From JAUASV01 sp047605685 (GTDB lineage: Bacteria; Actinomycetota; Actinomycetes; Actinomycetales; Microbacteriaceae): a stretch of DNA of 15,426 bases. Shown piece by piece: positions 1 through 6,949 of the stretch. The translations under genes were made by a program, and so were the position numbers. The stretch lies in assembly GCA_047605685.1 (NCBI GenBank), contig JASGFF010000064.1, positions 1-15,426 on the forward strand, read 5' to 3'. The notes beneath the pieces are model-generated. The model was not told where the DNA came from. It saw only the letters and a program-made list of their open reading frames with translations, and did no database searches. Positions within the stretch are counted from its first letter, which is position 1, and each line of letters opens with the position of its first letter.

Positions 1-54
1 TGCCTCGCCGCCACCCTCCACTGGCTCAACACCAGCTTTAGCAACACACCCTAG
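1..54 (+). other. Possible 3' end of an unidentified ORF, cut by the window edge
   Basis: One plus-strand frame is open from the first base to a TAG at 52-54 and would end in LAATLHWLNTSFSNTP. It is too short to identify. It resembles the kind of tail seen on some transposases, but that is only an impression. The TAG lies inside the CTAG target of the adjacent insertion sequence. If the IS is removed on paper, this ORF and htpX would converge with their stop codons overlapping on one palindromic CTAG. The open frame could be chance over 18 codons. Confidence 0.2.
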
Positions 55-55
55 G

Positions 56-78
56 TGTACTCGGTCAGCACATTGGTG
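56..78 (+). repeat. IS481 terminal inverted repeat, transposase 3' end
   Basis: It begins TGTACTCGGTCA and pairs with the repeat at 1116-1138, which read on the minus strand begins TGTGCCCGGTCA; 18 of 23 bases agree. It contains the TGA stop of the transposase frame (65-67). The flank at 50-55 is CCTAGG. Confidence 0.85.
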
Positions 79-1031
79 CGAGTCTGCTGAGCGGGGGTTG
101 ACTGCCGAGGGCTGAGTGGCGTCGTCGAGTGTTGTAGAACTCGAGCCATGGGTCAAGCGTGGCTGCGCGCTCGTCGTTCGTGGTGAACGGCTGCTGGTAG
201 GCCCATTCGGTCTGCAGGGTCCGGTTGAAGCGCTCGACCTTGCCGTTCTGCCAGGGGCAGTGCGGCCGGATGAACACCTGCTTGATGTTGCCGCGGTCGC
301 GGCAGGTCTCGCGCAGCGAGAACCGGTAGGCCCAAGCGTTGTCCGTCATCAGCCGTTCGACGCGGGTGATCCCGCAGGAAGAGAAGCAGTCCAGCGCCCG
401 GCCGAGGAAGGCGGCGCAGGTCGGGCCCTTCTCGTCCGGGAGGGCCTCGGAGTAGGCCAGGCGAGTGCAGTCGTCCACGAGCGAGTGGACGTAGTCGTAG
501 CCGACCTTGGTCTTCTTCCAGATCGCGGTCGAGCCCATCTGACGCCCGTGCGCCTTCCAACCTCCGCCGTCCGGGATGCCGCCGAGCTTCTTCACATCCA
601 TGTGCACCAGCTCACCGGGACGCTCCCGCTGGTAGCGGACCGCAGTCTGCTTCGAGAATCGGATCACCTCACCCGTCATCGGATCCAGTGCCGGCAACGG
701 CGGCAGACCGTTCCAGGTGATGATCCTCGACGCGGTCCTGGGCGAGACCCCGACCCGGTCGGCGAGCTCGTCACGGCTCAGGTGTTCGGCCGTCCGCAGC
801 CGGGCCGCTTCGACCTCGTCCGGGATGCGGGCCGGCGAGGTCAGCGACCTGGTCGAGCGATCAGCGAGACCCTCGTCCCCCTTCCGCTTCGAATCTGGCG
901 ATCCAATAGCGGACCGTCTTACGAGAACAGCCCATCTCCGAGGCGATATGGGCCTACGCCCACCCCGCCTTCCGACGACCGACGATGAACCGCCGAGCAT
1001 GAACAGTCAAACGAGGGTTAGCGTGGGCCAC
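65..1031 (-). pseudogene. IS481-family transposase, broken by a nonsense codon and a frameshift
   Basis: This is a DDE integrase-fold transposase of the IS481 family. The best start is GTG 1031-1029, behind AGGAGG at 1042-1037 with 5-nt spacing. That frame gives VAHANPRLTVHARRFIVGRR and then WA-stop-AHIASEMGC: codon 26 is TAG at 956-954 where TAC/TAT is expected. The frame continues as RKTVRYWIARFEAEG and then needs a shift at the G run (877-881, five bases; four would restore GDEGLADRSTR). From there to the TGA at 65-67 it is open and holds the catalytic triad: D in HMDVKK, D in MTDNAWAYR and E in NGKVERF, with 35 residues between the last two. Repaired, it would be about 321 residues, normal for the family. 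The N-terminal HTH is separated from the catalytic domain, so it is probably inactive. Confidence 0.9.
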
Positions 1032-1115
1032 CAAGACCTCCTGGCGGTCGTAGAGACGTCAAACATCTCCACCCTCAAACCCGGAAGTCTTCCCCTTTCA
1101 CCACAGGCACGCCGA

Positions 1116-1138
1116 CACCAACGTCATGACCGGGCACA
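1116..1138 (-). repeat. IS481 terminal inverted repeat, transposase 5' end
   Basis: Read on the minus strand it begins TGTGCCCGGTCATGACG and matches the repeat at 56-78 at 18 of 23 positions. The neighbouring CCTAGA (1139-1144) is the second copy of the probable target duplication and contains the htpX stop codon (1142-1140). Confidence 0.85.
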
Positions 1139-1139
1139 C

Positions 1140-2051
1140 CTAGAAGCTCGAGCCGATCCGGCCGAGGCGGGCGATGCGGTCCGCGAGCGGCGGGTGCGTC
1201 GAGAACAGCCGCTGCACGGTGCTCGGCTTGCCGGCGGGGTCCGAGATCCACAGGTGCGACATCGACGTGTTCTGCCGCCGCATCGGCCGGGCGTAGTCGC
1301 CGAGCTTGGCGAGGGCGCTCGCGAGAGCGTCCGGGTCGCGGGTGGTGAGCGCCCCGGTGGCATCCGCGAGGTACTCCCGCTGCCTCGACACCGCGGCCTG
1401 GATGATGGCGGCCAGGATCGGCGAGACCACGATCGCGACGATGCCGAGCACGAGCACGATCGGGTTGCCGCCGCCACCGTTGCCCTCACGGCGGTTGCCG
1501 CCGGAGAAGAAGCTCATCCGCAGCAGGATGTCGGCGATGAGGCCGACGGCGACGACGAGGCCGAACACGATCGTGGAGACCCGGATGTCGTAGTTCTTGA
1601 CGTGCCCGAGCTCGTGCGCCATCACGCCCTCGAGCTCCCGGTCGGTCATGATCTCCAGCAGCCCCGTGGTGGCCGCGACCGAGGCGTGCCGGGGGTCGCG
1701 GCCGGTCGCGAAGGCGTTGGGGGCCGGGTCGTTGACGATGTACACCCTCGGCATCGGCAGGCCCTCGGTGATCGCCAGGTTCTCGACGATGCGGTACAGC
1801 CGCGGGTCGTCCGCCTTCTCGATCGGCCGGGCGCCGGCGATCGCGAGCGCCTGCCCGCCGGCGAAGAAGTACTGCACGAGCGTGTACAGCCCGGCGCCGA
1901 TGATCGTGCCGATCGTCACCGGCCACGGGCTCCAGTCCGGTCCGCCACCGAAGAGGTAGCTCGCGGCGAGGCCGAGCGCGCCGATGACCAGGATGAAGAC
2001 CGTGATGATGACGACCGTGTTGCGCTTGTTCGCTGCGATCGCACGGTACAT
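1140..2051 (-). CDS. htpX: Membrane zinc metalloprotease, HtpX/M48 family
   Basis: HtpX-type proteases degrade misfolded membrane proteins at the cytoplasmic face of the inner membrane. The 303-residue product has two N-terminal membrane segments (about 13-33 and 43-63). The zinc motif HELGH is at 146-150, and the third zinc ligand is the glutamate of REYLAD (E226). A hydrophobic region (about 158-177) is followed by a Gly/Asn-rich loop and another hydrophobic stretch (about 197-219). Length and motif order are normal for the family. The ATG is only 6 bp after the lemA stop and has no clear Shine-Dalgarno, so translation is probably coupled to lemA. LemA next to an HtpX-like protease is a recurrent bacterial pair. 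The TAG stop lies within the IS481 target duplication, so the downstream insertion did not alter the protein. Confidence 0.93.
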   Translation of the reverse strand: MYRAIAANKRNTVVIITVFILVIGALGLAASYLFGGGPDWSPWPVTIGTIIGAGLYTLVQYFFAGGQALAIAGARPIEKADDPRLYRIVENLAITEGLPMPRVYIVNDPAPNAFATGRDPRHASVAATTGLLEIMTDRELEGVMAHELGHVKNYDIRVSTIVFGLVVAVGLIADILLRMSFFSGGNRREGNGGGGNPIVLVLGIVAIVVSPILAAIIQAAVSRQREYLADATGALTTRDPDALASALAKLGDYARPMRRQNTSMSHLWISDPAGKPSTVQRLFSTHPPLADRIARLGRIGSSF

Positions 2052-2057
2052 GGGCGG

Positions 2058-2630
2058 CTAGAACTCCACGCGCGGCGGCTCGGCGACGGCGGCCTGGTCG
2101 GCGACCTCGAAGAACTCGCGCTCGTGGAAGCCGAGGCCGCGCACGAACAGCGTGTTCGGGAACACCTTGATCTTGGTGTTCAGCTCGCGCACCCCGCCGT
2201 TGTAGAAGCGACGGCTCGCCTGGATCTTGTCCTCGGTGTCGACGAGCTCGCTCTGCAGCGCGAGGAAGTTCTGGTTCGCCTGCAGCTGCGGGTAGGCCTC
2301 GGCGACGGCGAAGATGCCGCCGAGCGCCTGGCGCATGTGCGCCTCGGCCGTGCTCGCCTCCCCCGGCGTGCGCGCGCCGAGCGTCTCGGCCCGGGCGCCC
2401 GCCACCTCCTCGAAGATGCCCTTCTCGTGGCTCGCGTAGCCCTTGACGGTCTCGATGAGGTTGGGGATCAGGTCGGCCCGCCGCTTGAGCTGCACCGTGA
2501 TGTCGCTCCAGGCCTCGTCGACGCGCACGCCGAGCGTGACGAGGCCGTTGTAGGTGGCCCAGAGGTACCCGCCCGCGATGACCACGAGCAGCACCAGGAC
2601 GCCGATGATGATCCAGGGCAAGAGTTCCAT
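2058..2630 (-). CDS. lemA: LemA family membrane-anchored protein
   Basis: This 190-residue protein has one N-terminal membrane helix (about 6-25, WIIIGVLVLLVVIAGGYLWA). The family core follows: YNGLVTLGVRVDEAWSDITVQLKRRADLIPNLIETVKGYASHEK and a mostly helical body with LQANQNFLALQSEL (second part of the fold). The exact function of LemA proteins is unsettled; they are generally short-N-out, helix-bundle membrane proteins. It is the first gene of a lemA-htpX operon, which suggests a partner role for the protease. No Shine-Dalgarno precedes the ATG. Instead a TATCCT hexamer ends 6 nt upstream, which suggests a leaderless transcript, common in actinobacteria. Confidence 0.92.
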   Translation of the reverse strand: MELLPWIIIGVLVLLVVIAGGYLWATYNGLVTLGVRVDEAWSDITVQLKRRADLIPNLIETVKGYASHEKGIFEEVAGARAETLGARTPGEASTAEAHMRQALGGIFAVAEAYPQLQANQNFLALQSELVDTEDKIQASRRFYNGGVRELNTKIKVFPNTLFVRGLGFHEREFFEVADQAAVAEPPRVEF

Positions 2631-2636
2631 GAGGAA

Positions 2637-2642
2637 AGGATA
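2637..2642 (-). promoter_or_regulatory. Probable -10 element of leaderless lemA transcript
   Basis: On the minus strand TATCCT fits the actinobacterial TANNNT -10 pattern. It is separated by 6 nt (TTCCTC) from the lemA ATG, so transcription would start at or next to the start codon. I see no convincing -35. The lemA-apt divergent gap is only about 62 bp. Confidence 0.5.
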
Positions 2643-2692
2643 TGGGCACTGCCTGAACGGTGGCCGGGCATCGGCTCTGCGAGAATGGGCGG

Positions 2693-3259
2693 ATGCCCGA
2701 GCCCTCGCCCGCCGCGCCCTCGCCCGCCGCAGGGCCGCGCACCGCCGCCGAGCACATCGAGGCGCTGACCGCCCTCGTGCCGGACTTCCCCCAGCCCGGC
2801 ATCCTGTTCCGCGACCTCACCCCGGTGTTCGCCGACGGCCCGGCGCTGCGCGCGGTGACGGATGCCCTCGCCGAGCCCTTCGCCGGACGGGTCGACGCCG
2901 TGGCCGGCGTCGAGGCCCGCGGTTTCGTGCTGGCCGCCGCGGCGGCCTACGCGCTCGGCACCGGCACGCTCATCATCCGCAAGCCCGGCAAGCTGCCGCG
3001 CCCGCACCTCTCCGCGAGCTACGACCTCGAGTACGGCAGCGCCACGCTCGAGCTGCAGCCCGACGACCTGCCGGCCGGCAGCCGCATCCTGCTGCTCGAC
3101 GACATCCTCGCCACCGGCGGCACGCTCTCGGCGGCAGCCGGCCTCATCGAGCGGGCCGGCTGGAGCATCGCGGGCGTCAGCGTGGTGCTCGAGCTCGGGG
3201 GGCTGCCCGGCCGGGCGAGCCTGCCGGACTACGAGGTGCGCTCCCTCGTGACCGTCTGA
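2693..3259 (+). CDS. apt: Adenine phosphoribosyltransferase
   Basis: It converts adenine and PRPP to AMP in purine salvage in the cytoplasm. The 188-residue product has the family opening DFPQPGILFRDLTPVF (about 31-46), the VEARGF segment (about 73-78), KPGKLPRP and the PRPP-binding loop LLDDILATGGT (about 134-144). The frame is open back to a GTG at 2660, but ATG 2693 is preferred. It places the usual Apt N-terminus about 20 residues in, and an AGAAT-like -10 sequence (about 2681-2686) lies just upstream, compatible with a short or absent leader. The first residues are a PSPAA-PSPAA duplication caused by a 15-bp tandem repeat. It is divergent from lemA-htpX and convergent with the ABC operon. 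Confidence 0.9.
   Translation: MPEPSPAAPSPAAGPRTAAEHIEALTALVPDFPQPGILFRDLTPVFADGPALRAVTDALAEPFAGRVDAVAGVEARGFVLAAAAAYALGTGTLIIRKPGKLPRPHLSASYDLEYGSATLELQPDDLPAGSRILLLDDILATGGTLSAAAGLIERAGWSIAGVSVVLELGGLPGRASLPDYEVRSLVTV
2701..2730 (+). repeat. 15-bp in-frame tandem duplication in apt
   Basis: GCCCTCGCCCGCCGC occurs twice back to back (2701-2715 and 2716-2730). It encodes PSPAA twice in the disordered-looking N-terminal tail of Apt, so the enzyme core is unaffected. Confidence 0.85.
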
Positions 3260-3266
3260 GCCGACT

Positions 3267-3287
3267 GGCCCTTTGGGCCGAACGGCC
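3267..3287. terminator. Overlapping hairpins between convergent apt and ABC operon
   Basis: GGCCC-TTT-GGGCC (3267-3279) and GGCCG-AA-CGGCC (3276-3287) are two perfect short stems that share bases and so exclude each other. They fill the 39-bp gap between two convergent stop codons, where a bidirectional terminator would be expected. There is no T tract, so classical intrinsic termination is uncertain. Confidence 0.35.
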
Positions 3288-3298
3288 GCGCGCCGCGC

Positions 3299-4165
3299 TC
3301 AGCTGCCGGTCATTCCCATGCGGGCGAGCACCACCGACTCGATGAGCTGCATGGCCATGTAGAGCGCGAGCGCCACCAGGGTGACCACGACGACCGCGGC
3401 CCAGAGCGCCGGGAAGGCACCGAGGGAGATCTCCTTGTTGGCCGCCCCGCCGACGCCGTCGCCCGTGGAGAGCCACTCCGTCAGCAGCGCCCCGGTGATC
3501 GCTCCCGGCACCGAGATGCGCATCGCCGCGAACAGCGAGGGCAGCGCCGCGGGCAGGGCGACCCGGCGCACGATCGTCCAGGTGGAGCCACCGTAGACGT
3601 GCACGACGTCGATCATCTGCGGCGAGGAGTTCTTGAGGCCGAAGGCGATGTTCACGAGCGCCGGGAACAGCACGACGATGCCGCCGATCACCCCCGCGGA
3701 CGCCCCGGAGCCGATGCCGAAGATCAGGAAGATGATCGGCGCGAGCGCGAGCAGCGGCACCGAGCGCAGCAGCAGCGCGAACGGCATGAACGCGGACTCG
3801 ATGAGCGGGGAGACACGGAACAGCACCGCGACGACCACCGCGACGACGATGCCGCAGACGAAGCCGAAGGCGGCGTGCACGAGCGTCACCGACAGCTGCG
3901 ACCAGATCAGCGCGCGGTTGTCGGCCGCCTCGTCGGCGGTGAACAGGTACTGGAACACCTGCAGCGGCGTCTGGGTGATGTAGTCCGAGACGCCGAACAG
4001 CTTCACCACCGCGAGCCAGACCAGGATGACGATGACGAAGGACACCGCTGCGGTGAACAGGGTGCTTCCGAGGGCCCGCCCGGTCTGCCGCAGCGCCGCC
4101 TGGCGCACCTCGCGCCGGCGCGCGCGGACGTCGAGCACGGATGCCTGCACTGCCTGGCCGCTCAT
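3299..4165 (-). CDS. ABC importer permease, second subunit (SsuC/TauC/ThiX-like)
   Basis: It is a membrane subunit of a type I ABC importer. The 288 residues include a basic N-terminus, a first membrane helix (about 34-56) and further helices near 92-116, 123-150, 155-177 and 252-275. The EAA cytoplasmic loop that docks on the ATPase is VYGGSTWTIVRRVALPAALP (about 190-209). The start is ATG 4165-4163, which overlaps the stop of the preceding permease by 4 bp (ATGA) and follows GGGAGGGCGGGGGC. The same frame stays open much further upstream, but that part is a shadow of the first permease. It is the last gene of the operon lipoprotein-ATPase-permease-permease. Two distinct permeases suggest a heterodimeric channel. 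The substrate is unknown. Confidence 0.88.
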   Translation of the reverse strand: MSGQAVQASVLDVRARRREVRQAALRQTGRALGSTLFTAAVSFVIVILVWLAVVKLFGVSDYITQTPLQVFQYLFTADEAADNRALIWSQLSVTLVHAAFGFVCGIVVAVVVAVLFRVSPLIESAFMPFALLLRSVPLLALAPIIFLIFGIGSGASAGVIGGIVVLFPALVNIAFGLKNSSPQMIDVVHVYGGSTWTIVRRVALPAALPSLFAAMRISVPGAITGALLTEWLSTGDGVGGAANKEISLGAFPALWAAVVVVTLVALALYMAMQLIESVVLARMGMTGS

Positions 4166-4971
4166 GCCCCCGCCCTCCCGGTGCCACGCGACCAGGGTGC
4201 GGCCAGGCGCGCCAGCAGGCCGACCAGGCCGTAGCCGATGATGGCGACGAGCGCGCTCATCAGGAACAGCCCCCACAGCCGGGCGGCGTTGCCGCCGGAC
4301 TGCGCGGTGAGCAGCAGCGTGCCGACGCTCAGGTCGATCGCTCCGAAGTACTCGCCGAGCACGGCGCCGAGAAAGGCGGCGGGCACCGCGATCTGCAGGG
4401 CGTTGAGCACGTGCGGCATCGCCGAGATGACGCGCACCTTGCGCAGCTGGGTGAAGCGCGAGCCGCCGTAGACGCTCACCACGTCGAGGGCCGCCTGGTC
4501 GCTCGCCTTGAGGCCGAGCAGCGCGCCGACCACGGTGGTGAAGAACACCGAGAGGCCGGCGATGAAGGTCGCGGTGTGCGAGGGGTCCCCGCTGGACTCC
4601 GCGCCGCCGAGGATGAGCTTGATCACCGGGCCGAGGGCCACGAGCGGCAGGCAGTAGGAGATCACGGCGATCTGGTTGAGCGCGCCCTCGAGCCGCGGCA
4701 GCACGAGCACGAGGGCGCACAGCGCGAGCGCGATCGCATTGCCGACGAGGTAGCCGATCCCGGCCTCCTGAAGCGTGACCGCGAAGCTGCGCCAGTAGAA
4801 ACCGAAGCCGTCGTCGGCGATCTGCGCGATCACCTGCGGCGGGCTGGGCACGAGCGCCTTGTGCCCGGCCTCGGGCGCGAACACGAGCGCGCAGACCCAC
4901 CAGACGGCGATGACGAGTGCGGCGCCGGCGACGGCGGCGAGCCATCCGGGCACGAGAAGACGACGGGGCAC
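4162..4971 (-). CDS. ABC importer permease, first subunit (SsuC/TauC/ThiX-like)
   Basis: It is a 269-residue integral membrane protein with about six hydrophobic segments (near 11-30, 68-91, 103-121, 134-153, 190-208 and 232-254). The EAA-type loop VYGGSRFTQLRKVRVISAMP lies at about 167-186. It starts at GTG 4971-4969, three bases after the ATPase stop, and ends in a 4-bp overlap with the second permease. The two permeases share the family architecture and the YGGS loop but differ clearly in sequence, as expected for heterodimer partners rather than a recent duplication. The gap and overlap indicate translational coupling. Confidence 0.87.
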   Translation of the reverse strand: MPRRLLVPGWLAAVAGAALVIAVWWVCALVFAPEAGHKALVPSPPQVIAQIADDGFGFYWRSFAVTLQEAGIGYLVGNAIALALCALVLVLPRLEGALNQIAVISYCLPLVALGPVIKLILGGAESSGDPSHTATFIAGLSVFFTTVVGALLGLKASDQAALDVVSVYGGSRFTQLRKVRVISAMPHVLNALQIAVPAAFLGAVLGEYFGAIDLSVGTLLLTAQSGGNAARLWGLFLMSALVAIIGYGLVGLLARLAAPWSRGTGRAGA

Positions 4972-4974
4972 CGC

Positions 4975-5793
4975 TCAGTCCTCGGTCGCGGCGCCGCCGA
5001 CGCCGAACAGCAGCTCGGAGGCCTGGTCGACGTAGGCGTGGAACTCGGGCGTGCGCATCATCTCGGGCGTGCGCGGTCGCGGCAGGTCGATCTCCATGAT
5101 CTCCTTGATCCGGCCGGGCCGTGGGCTCATCACGGCCACCTTGTCGGCGAGGAAGATCGCCTCGGAGATGCCGTGGGTGACGAGCAGCGTCGTGGCGGGC
5201 TTCTCGGTCCAGATGCGCAGCAGCTCGAGGTTGAGCCGCTGCCGGGTCATGTCGTCGAGGGCGCCGAAGGGCTCGTCGAGCAGCAGCACGCTGGGCCCCA
5301 TCACGAGCGAGCGGGCGATCGAGACCCGCTGCCGCATGCCGCCGGAGAGCTGCGCCGGCTTGGCCTTCTCGAAGCCCCGGAGCCCGACGAGCTCGATGAG
5401 CTCATCGATATAGCCCTGGTCGGGCGTCTTGCCGGCCACCTCGAACGGCAGCCGGATGTTGGCGTAGACGCTCCGCCACGGCAGCAGGGCGTGGTCCTGG
5501 AAGGCGATGCCGAGCTCGTTGTTCGCCCGCAGCTGCTTCGGGCTCTTGCCGTCGACCCGGGTGGTGCCGCTCGAGGGCAGCTCCAGGCCGGCGAGGATGC
5601 GCAGGATCGTCGACTTGCCGCAGCCGCTCGGTCCGAGCAACGCCAGGAACGAGCCCTGATCGGTGTGCAGGTTGGCGTTCTCGAGAGCGACGACCTTGCG
5701 GGTGCCGACCCGGAACTCCTTGTACAGGGAGCTGATGTGGATGCCGGTGCCCAGGGCCTCGCCCTGGGCACCGGCGGTGACCGTGTTCGTCAC
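4975..5793 (-). CDS. ABC importer ATPase (SsuB/TauB/NrtD-like)
   Basis: The 272-residue nucleotide-binding subunit powers the importer encoded around it. All motifs are present: Walker A GPSGCGKST (54-62), Q-loop AFQDHALLPW (Q99), signature LSGGMRQRV (149-157), Walker B VLLLDEP followed by FGALD (169-180) and the H-loop THG (H207). The FQDHALLPW form of the Q-loop is typical of the nitrate/taurine/sulfonate/thiamine-precursor group. The start is GTG 5793-5791, preceded by GAAGGA with 7-nt spacing and 20 bp from the lipoprotein stop. It belongs to the same operon as the substrate-binding protein and two permeases. Motifs do not discriminate the transported compound. Confidence 0.92.
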   Translation of the reverse strand: MTNTVTAGAQGEALGTGIHISSLYKEFRVGTRKVVALENANLHTDQGSFLALLGPSGCGKSTILRILAGLELPSSGTTRVDGKSPKQLRANNELGIAFQDHALLPWRSVYANIRLPFEVAGKTPDQGYIDELIELVGLRGFEKAKPAQLSGGMRQRVSIARSLVMGPSVLLLDEPFGALDDMTRQRLNLELLRIWTEKPATTLLVTHGISEAIFLADKVAVMSPRPGRIKEIMEIDLPRPRTPEMMRTPEFHAYVDQASELLFGVGGAATED

Positions 5794-5813
5794 AGCTGGA
5801 TCCTTCGACCGTC

Positions 5814-6887
5814 CTAGCTGAGGTAGTCCACCAGGTCGGGGTTGTCGGAATAGACGTCCTCGAGCAACGACATGTCGAACAGGTCGTCCGCGGTCACGTC
5901 GATGCCGGCGGCGGCGAGCGAGGAGATCGTCTCGCTCTGCAGCTCGTCCGAGATCGTGAACAGTCCGTTCTCCTGGGTCTCGTCGGTGGAGATGAGGTCC
6001 ACCTGGGCCACGGCCGCGGCCGCCTCGAGGTCGGCGTCGAGGCCGAGGTCCGCGCCGTAGGTGCCGGTCGCGAGGTCCGCCCCGCCCTGCGGGTCGTTCA
6101 CCGCGTCGGTCCAGCCCTGGATCTCGGCCTTGAGGAACGCCTCGAGCTTGTCGCGGTCGTTGTCGATCGAGTCCTGGGTGACCGTGAACGTCTCCGCGAC
6201 GTAGGGCAGGTTGAAGTCGGCGAAGGAGAGGTTCACCGGCGTGTAGCCGTCGAGCTCCACCTGGATCGCCTCGTTCGTCAGATAGGAGACGTAGCCGTCG
6301 ACCGTGCCGGCCTCGAGCAGGGTCGGGCCGTTGTAGGCGCCCGGGACGACGGTGACCGAGTCGGGGTCGACGCCGTTGGCCGCGAGGAACGCGTCGAAGA
6401 CGGCGGTGTTCGAGTCGTCGACGCCGATCGTCTTGCCCTCGAGGTCCGAGGGGTCGGAGATCGGGGTCTTCTCGTCGAGCGAGAGGATCGTGAACGGGTT
6501 CTTCTGGAACGTCGCGCCGATGATCTTCACCGCCTGGTCCTGGGCGACCGCGGTCGCCACCGAGACGGCGTCGCTGAGCGCGACGTCCGCGGTGCCGGAC
6601 AGCAGCTCGGTGGTGCCGGTCGAGGGCCCGGCCGTCATGTTGACGGCGGAGATGCCGGCGTCCGTGTAGTAGCCCTCCGAGTCGGCGAAGTACTCGCCGC
6701 TGAACTCGATGTCCTTGATCCAGGACAGCTGGAGGTTGACGGTGCCGTAGTCGTCGCTGCCGGAGTCGCTGTCGGAGTCACTGCTGCTCGAGCAGGCGGC
6801 CAGGCTCCCGGCCACCGCCGCGACAGCGACGGAGGCCGCGATGACACGACCGGCCCGCCGCGAGAAGATCGTTCTGATTGCTGACAT
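5814..6887 (-). CDS. Substrate-binding lipoprotein, NMT1/THI5-like ABC importer
   Basis: It is the extracytoplasmic receptor of the importer. From ATG 6887-6885 the product is 357 residues with a twin-Arg/hydrophobic signal and lipobox LAAC (Cys32), followed by an acidic Ser/Asp linker. An upstream in-frame ATG at 6935 would add 16 residues before the signal peptide. The internal ATG is preferred because GCGAGG lies 7 nt upstream of it. The mature start VNLQLSWIKDIEFSGEYFADSEGYY matches the pattern of the NMT1/THI5-like family (pyrimidine precursors, sulfonates, nitrate-type ligands). It lacks the CCCFC thiamine-precursor motif of eukaryotic THI5. Substrate unknown. It is first in its operon, with a GlnR-like operator 63 bp upstream suggesting nitrogen control. 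Confidence 0.88.
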   Translation of the reverse strand: MSAIRTIFSRRAGRVIAASVAVAAVAGSLAACSSSSDSDSDSGSDDYGTVNLQLSWIKDIEFSGEYFADSEGYYTDAGISAVNMTAGPSTGTTELLSGTADVALSDAVSVATAVAQDQAVKIIGATFQKNPFTILSLDEKTPISDPSDLEGKTIGVDDSNTAVFDAFLAANGVDPDSVTVVPGAYNGPTLLEAGTVDGYVSYLTNEAIQVELDGYTPVNLSFADFNLPYVAETFTVTQDSIDNDRDKLEAFLKAEIQGWTDAVNDPQGGADLATGTYGADLGLDADLEAAAAVAQVDLISTDETQENGLFTISDELQSETISSLAAAGIDVTADDLFDMSLLEDVYSDNPDLVDYLS

Positions 6888-6933
6888 GCAAATGCCTCGC
6901 CTCTGGGATGTGTGGTGCGATACAGGTGAGGTC

Positions 6934-6939
6934 ACGTTA
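6934..6939 (-). promoter_or_regulatory. Candidate -10 of the ABC importer operon
   Basis: TAACGT on the minus strand fits TANNNT. An alternative is TATCGC at 6922-6917; if that is used, the GlnR-like array would lie at about -40 to -77, a usual activator position. Neither has a good -35, which would be consistent with an activator-dependent promoter. Confidence 0.3.
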
Positions 6940-6949
6940 GGCCGAGCGC

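Larger units (their letters stand above)
55..1139 (-). mobile_element. IS481-family insertion sequence, about 1.08 kb, transposase inactivated
   Basis: The element is defined by imperfect inverted repeats at 56-78 and 1116-1138 (18 of 23 positions match). A DDE transposase fills the interior, and its stop codon lies inside the left repeat. The flanks are CCTAGG (50-55) and CCTAGA (1139-1144). This fits the known preference of Bordetella IS481 for NCTAGN targets with a 6-bp duplication, with one base now different. If the repeats are extended by one base each side, the duplication is a perfect 4-bp CTAG. The right target copy contains the TAG stop of htpX, so the insertion left HtpX intact. 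The element looks structurally complete but cannot encode an intact transposase. Confidence 0.88.

Noticed and set aside
717..2768. Long plus-strand open frame opposite the transposase, htpX and lemA
   Set aside because: Its translation is rich in Arg/Asp/Gly/His with no domain pattern, and it is antisense to well-supported genes; high GC commonly produces such frames.
4141..5817. Long plus-strand open frame opposite the ABC permease and ATPase genes
   Set aside because: Low-complexity antisense translation; the minus-strand genes carry all ABC motifs.
3299..6887. Assignment of the importer to nitrate, taurine or thiamine precursor
   Set aside because: The motifs shared by these families do not fix the ligand, and no diagnostic catabolic gene lies in the operon.
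6926..6935. GTGA-GG-TCAC short palindrome upstream of the lipoprotein gene
   Set aside because: Only 4-bp arms; too short to claim as an operator beside the much stronger phased GAAAC array.
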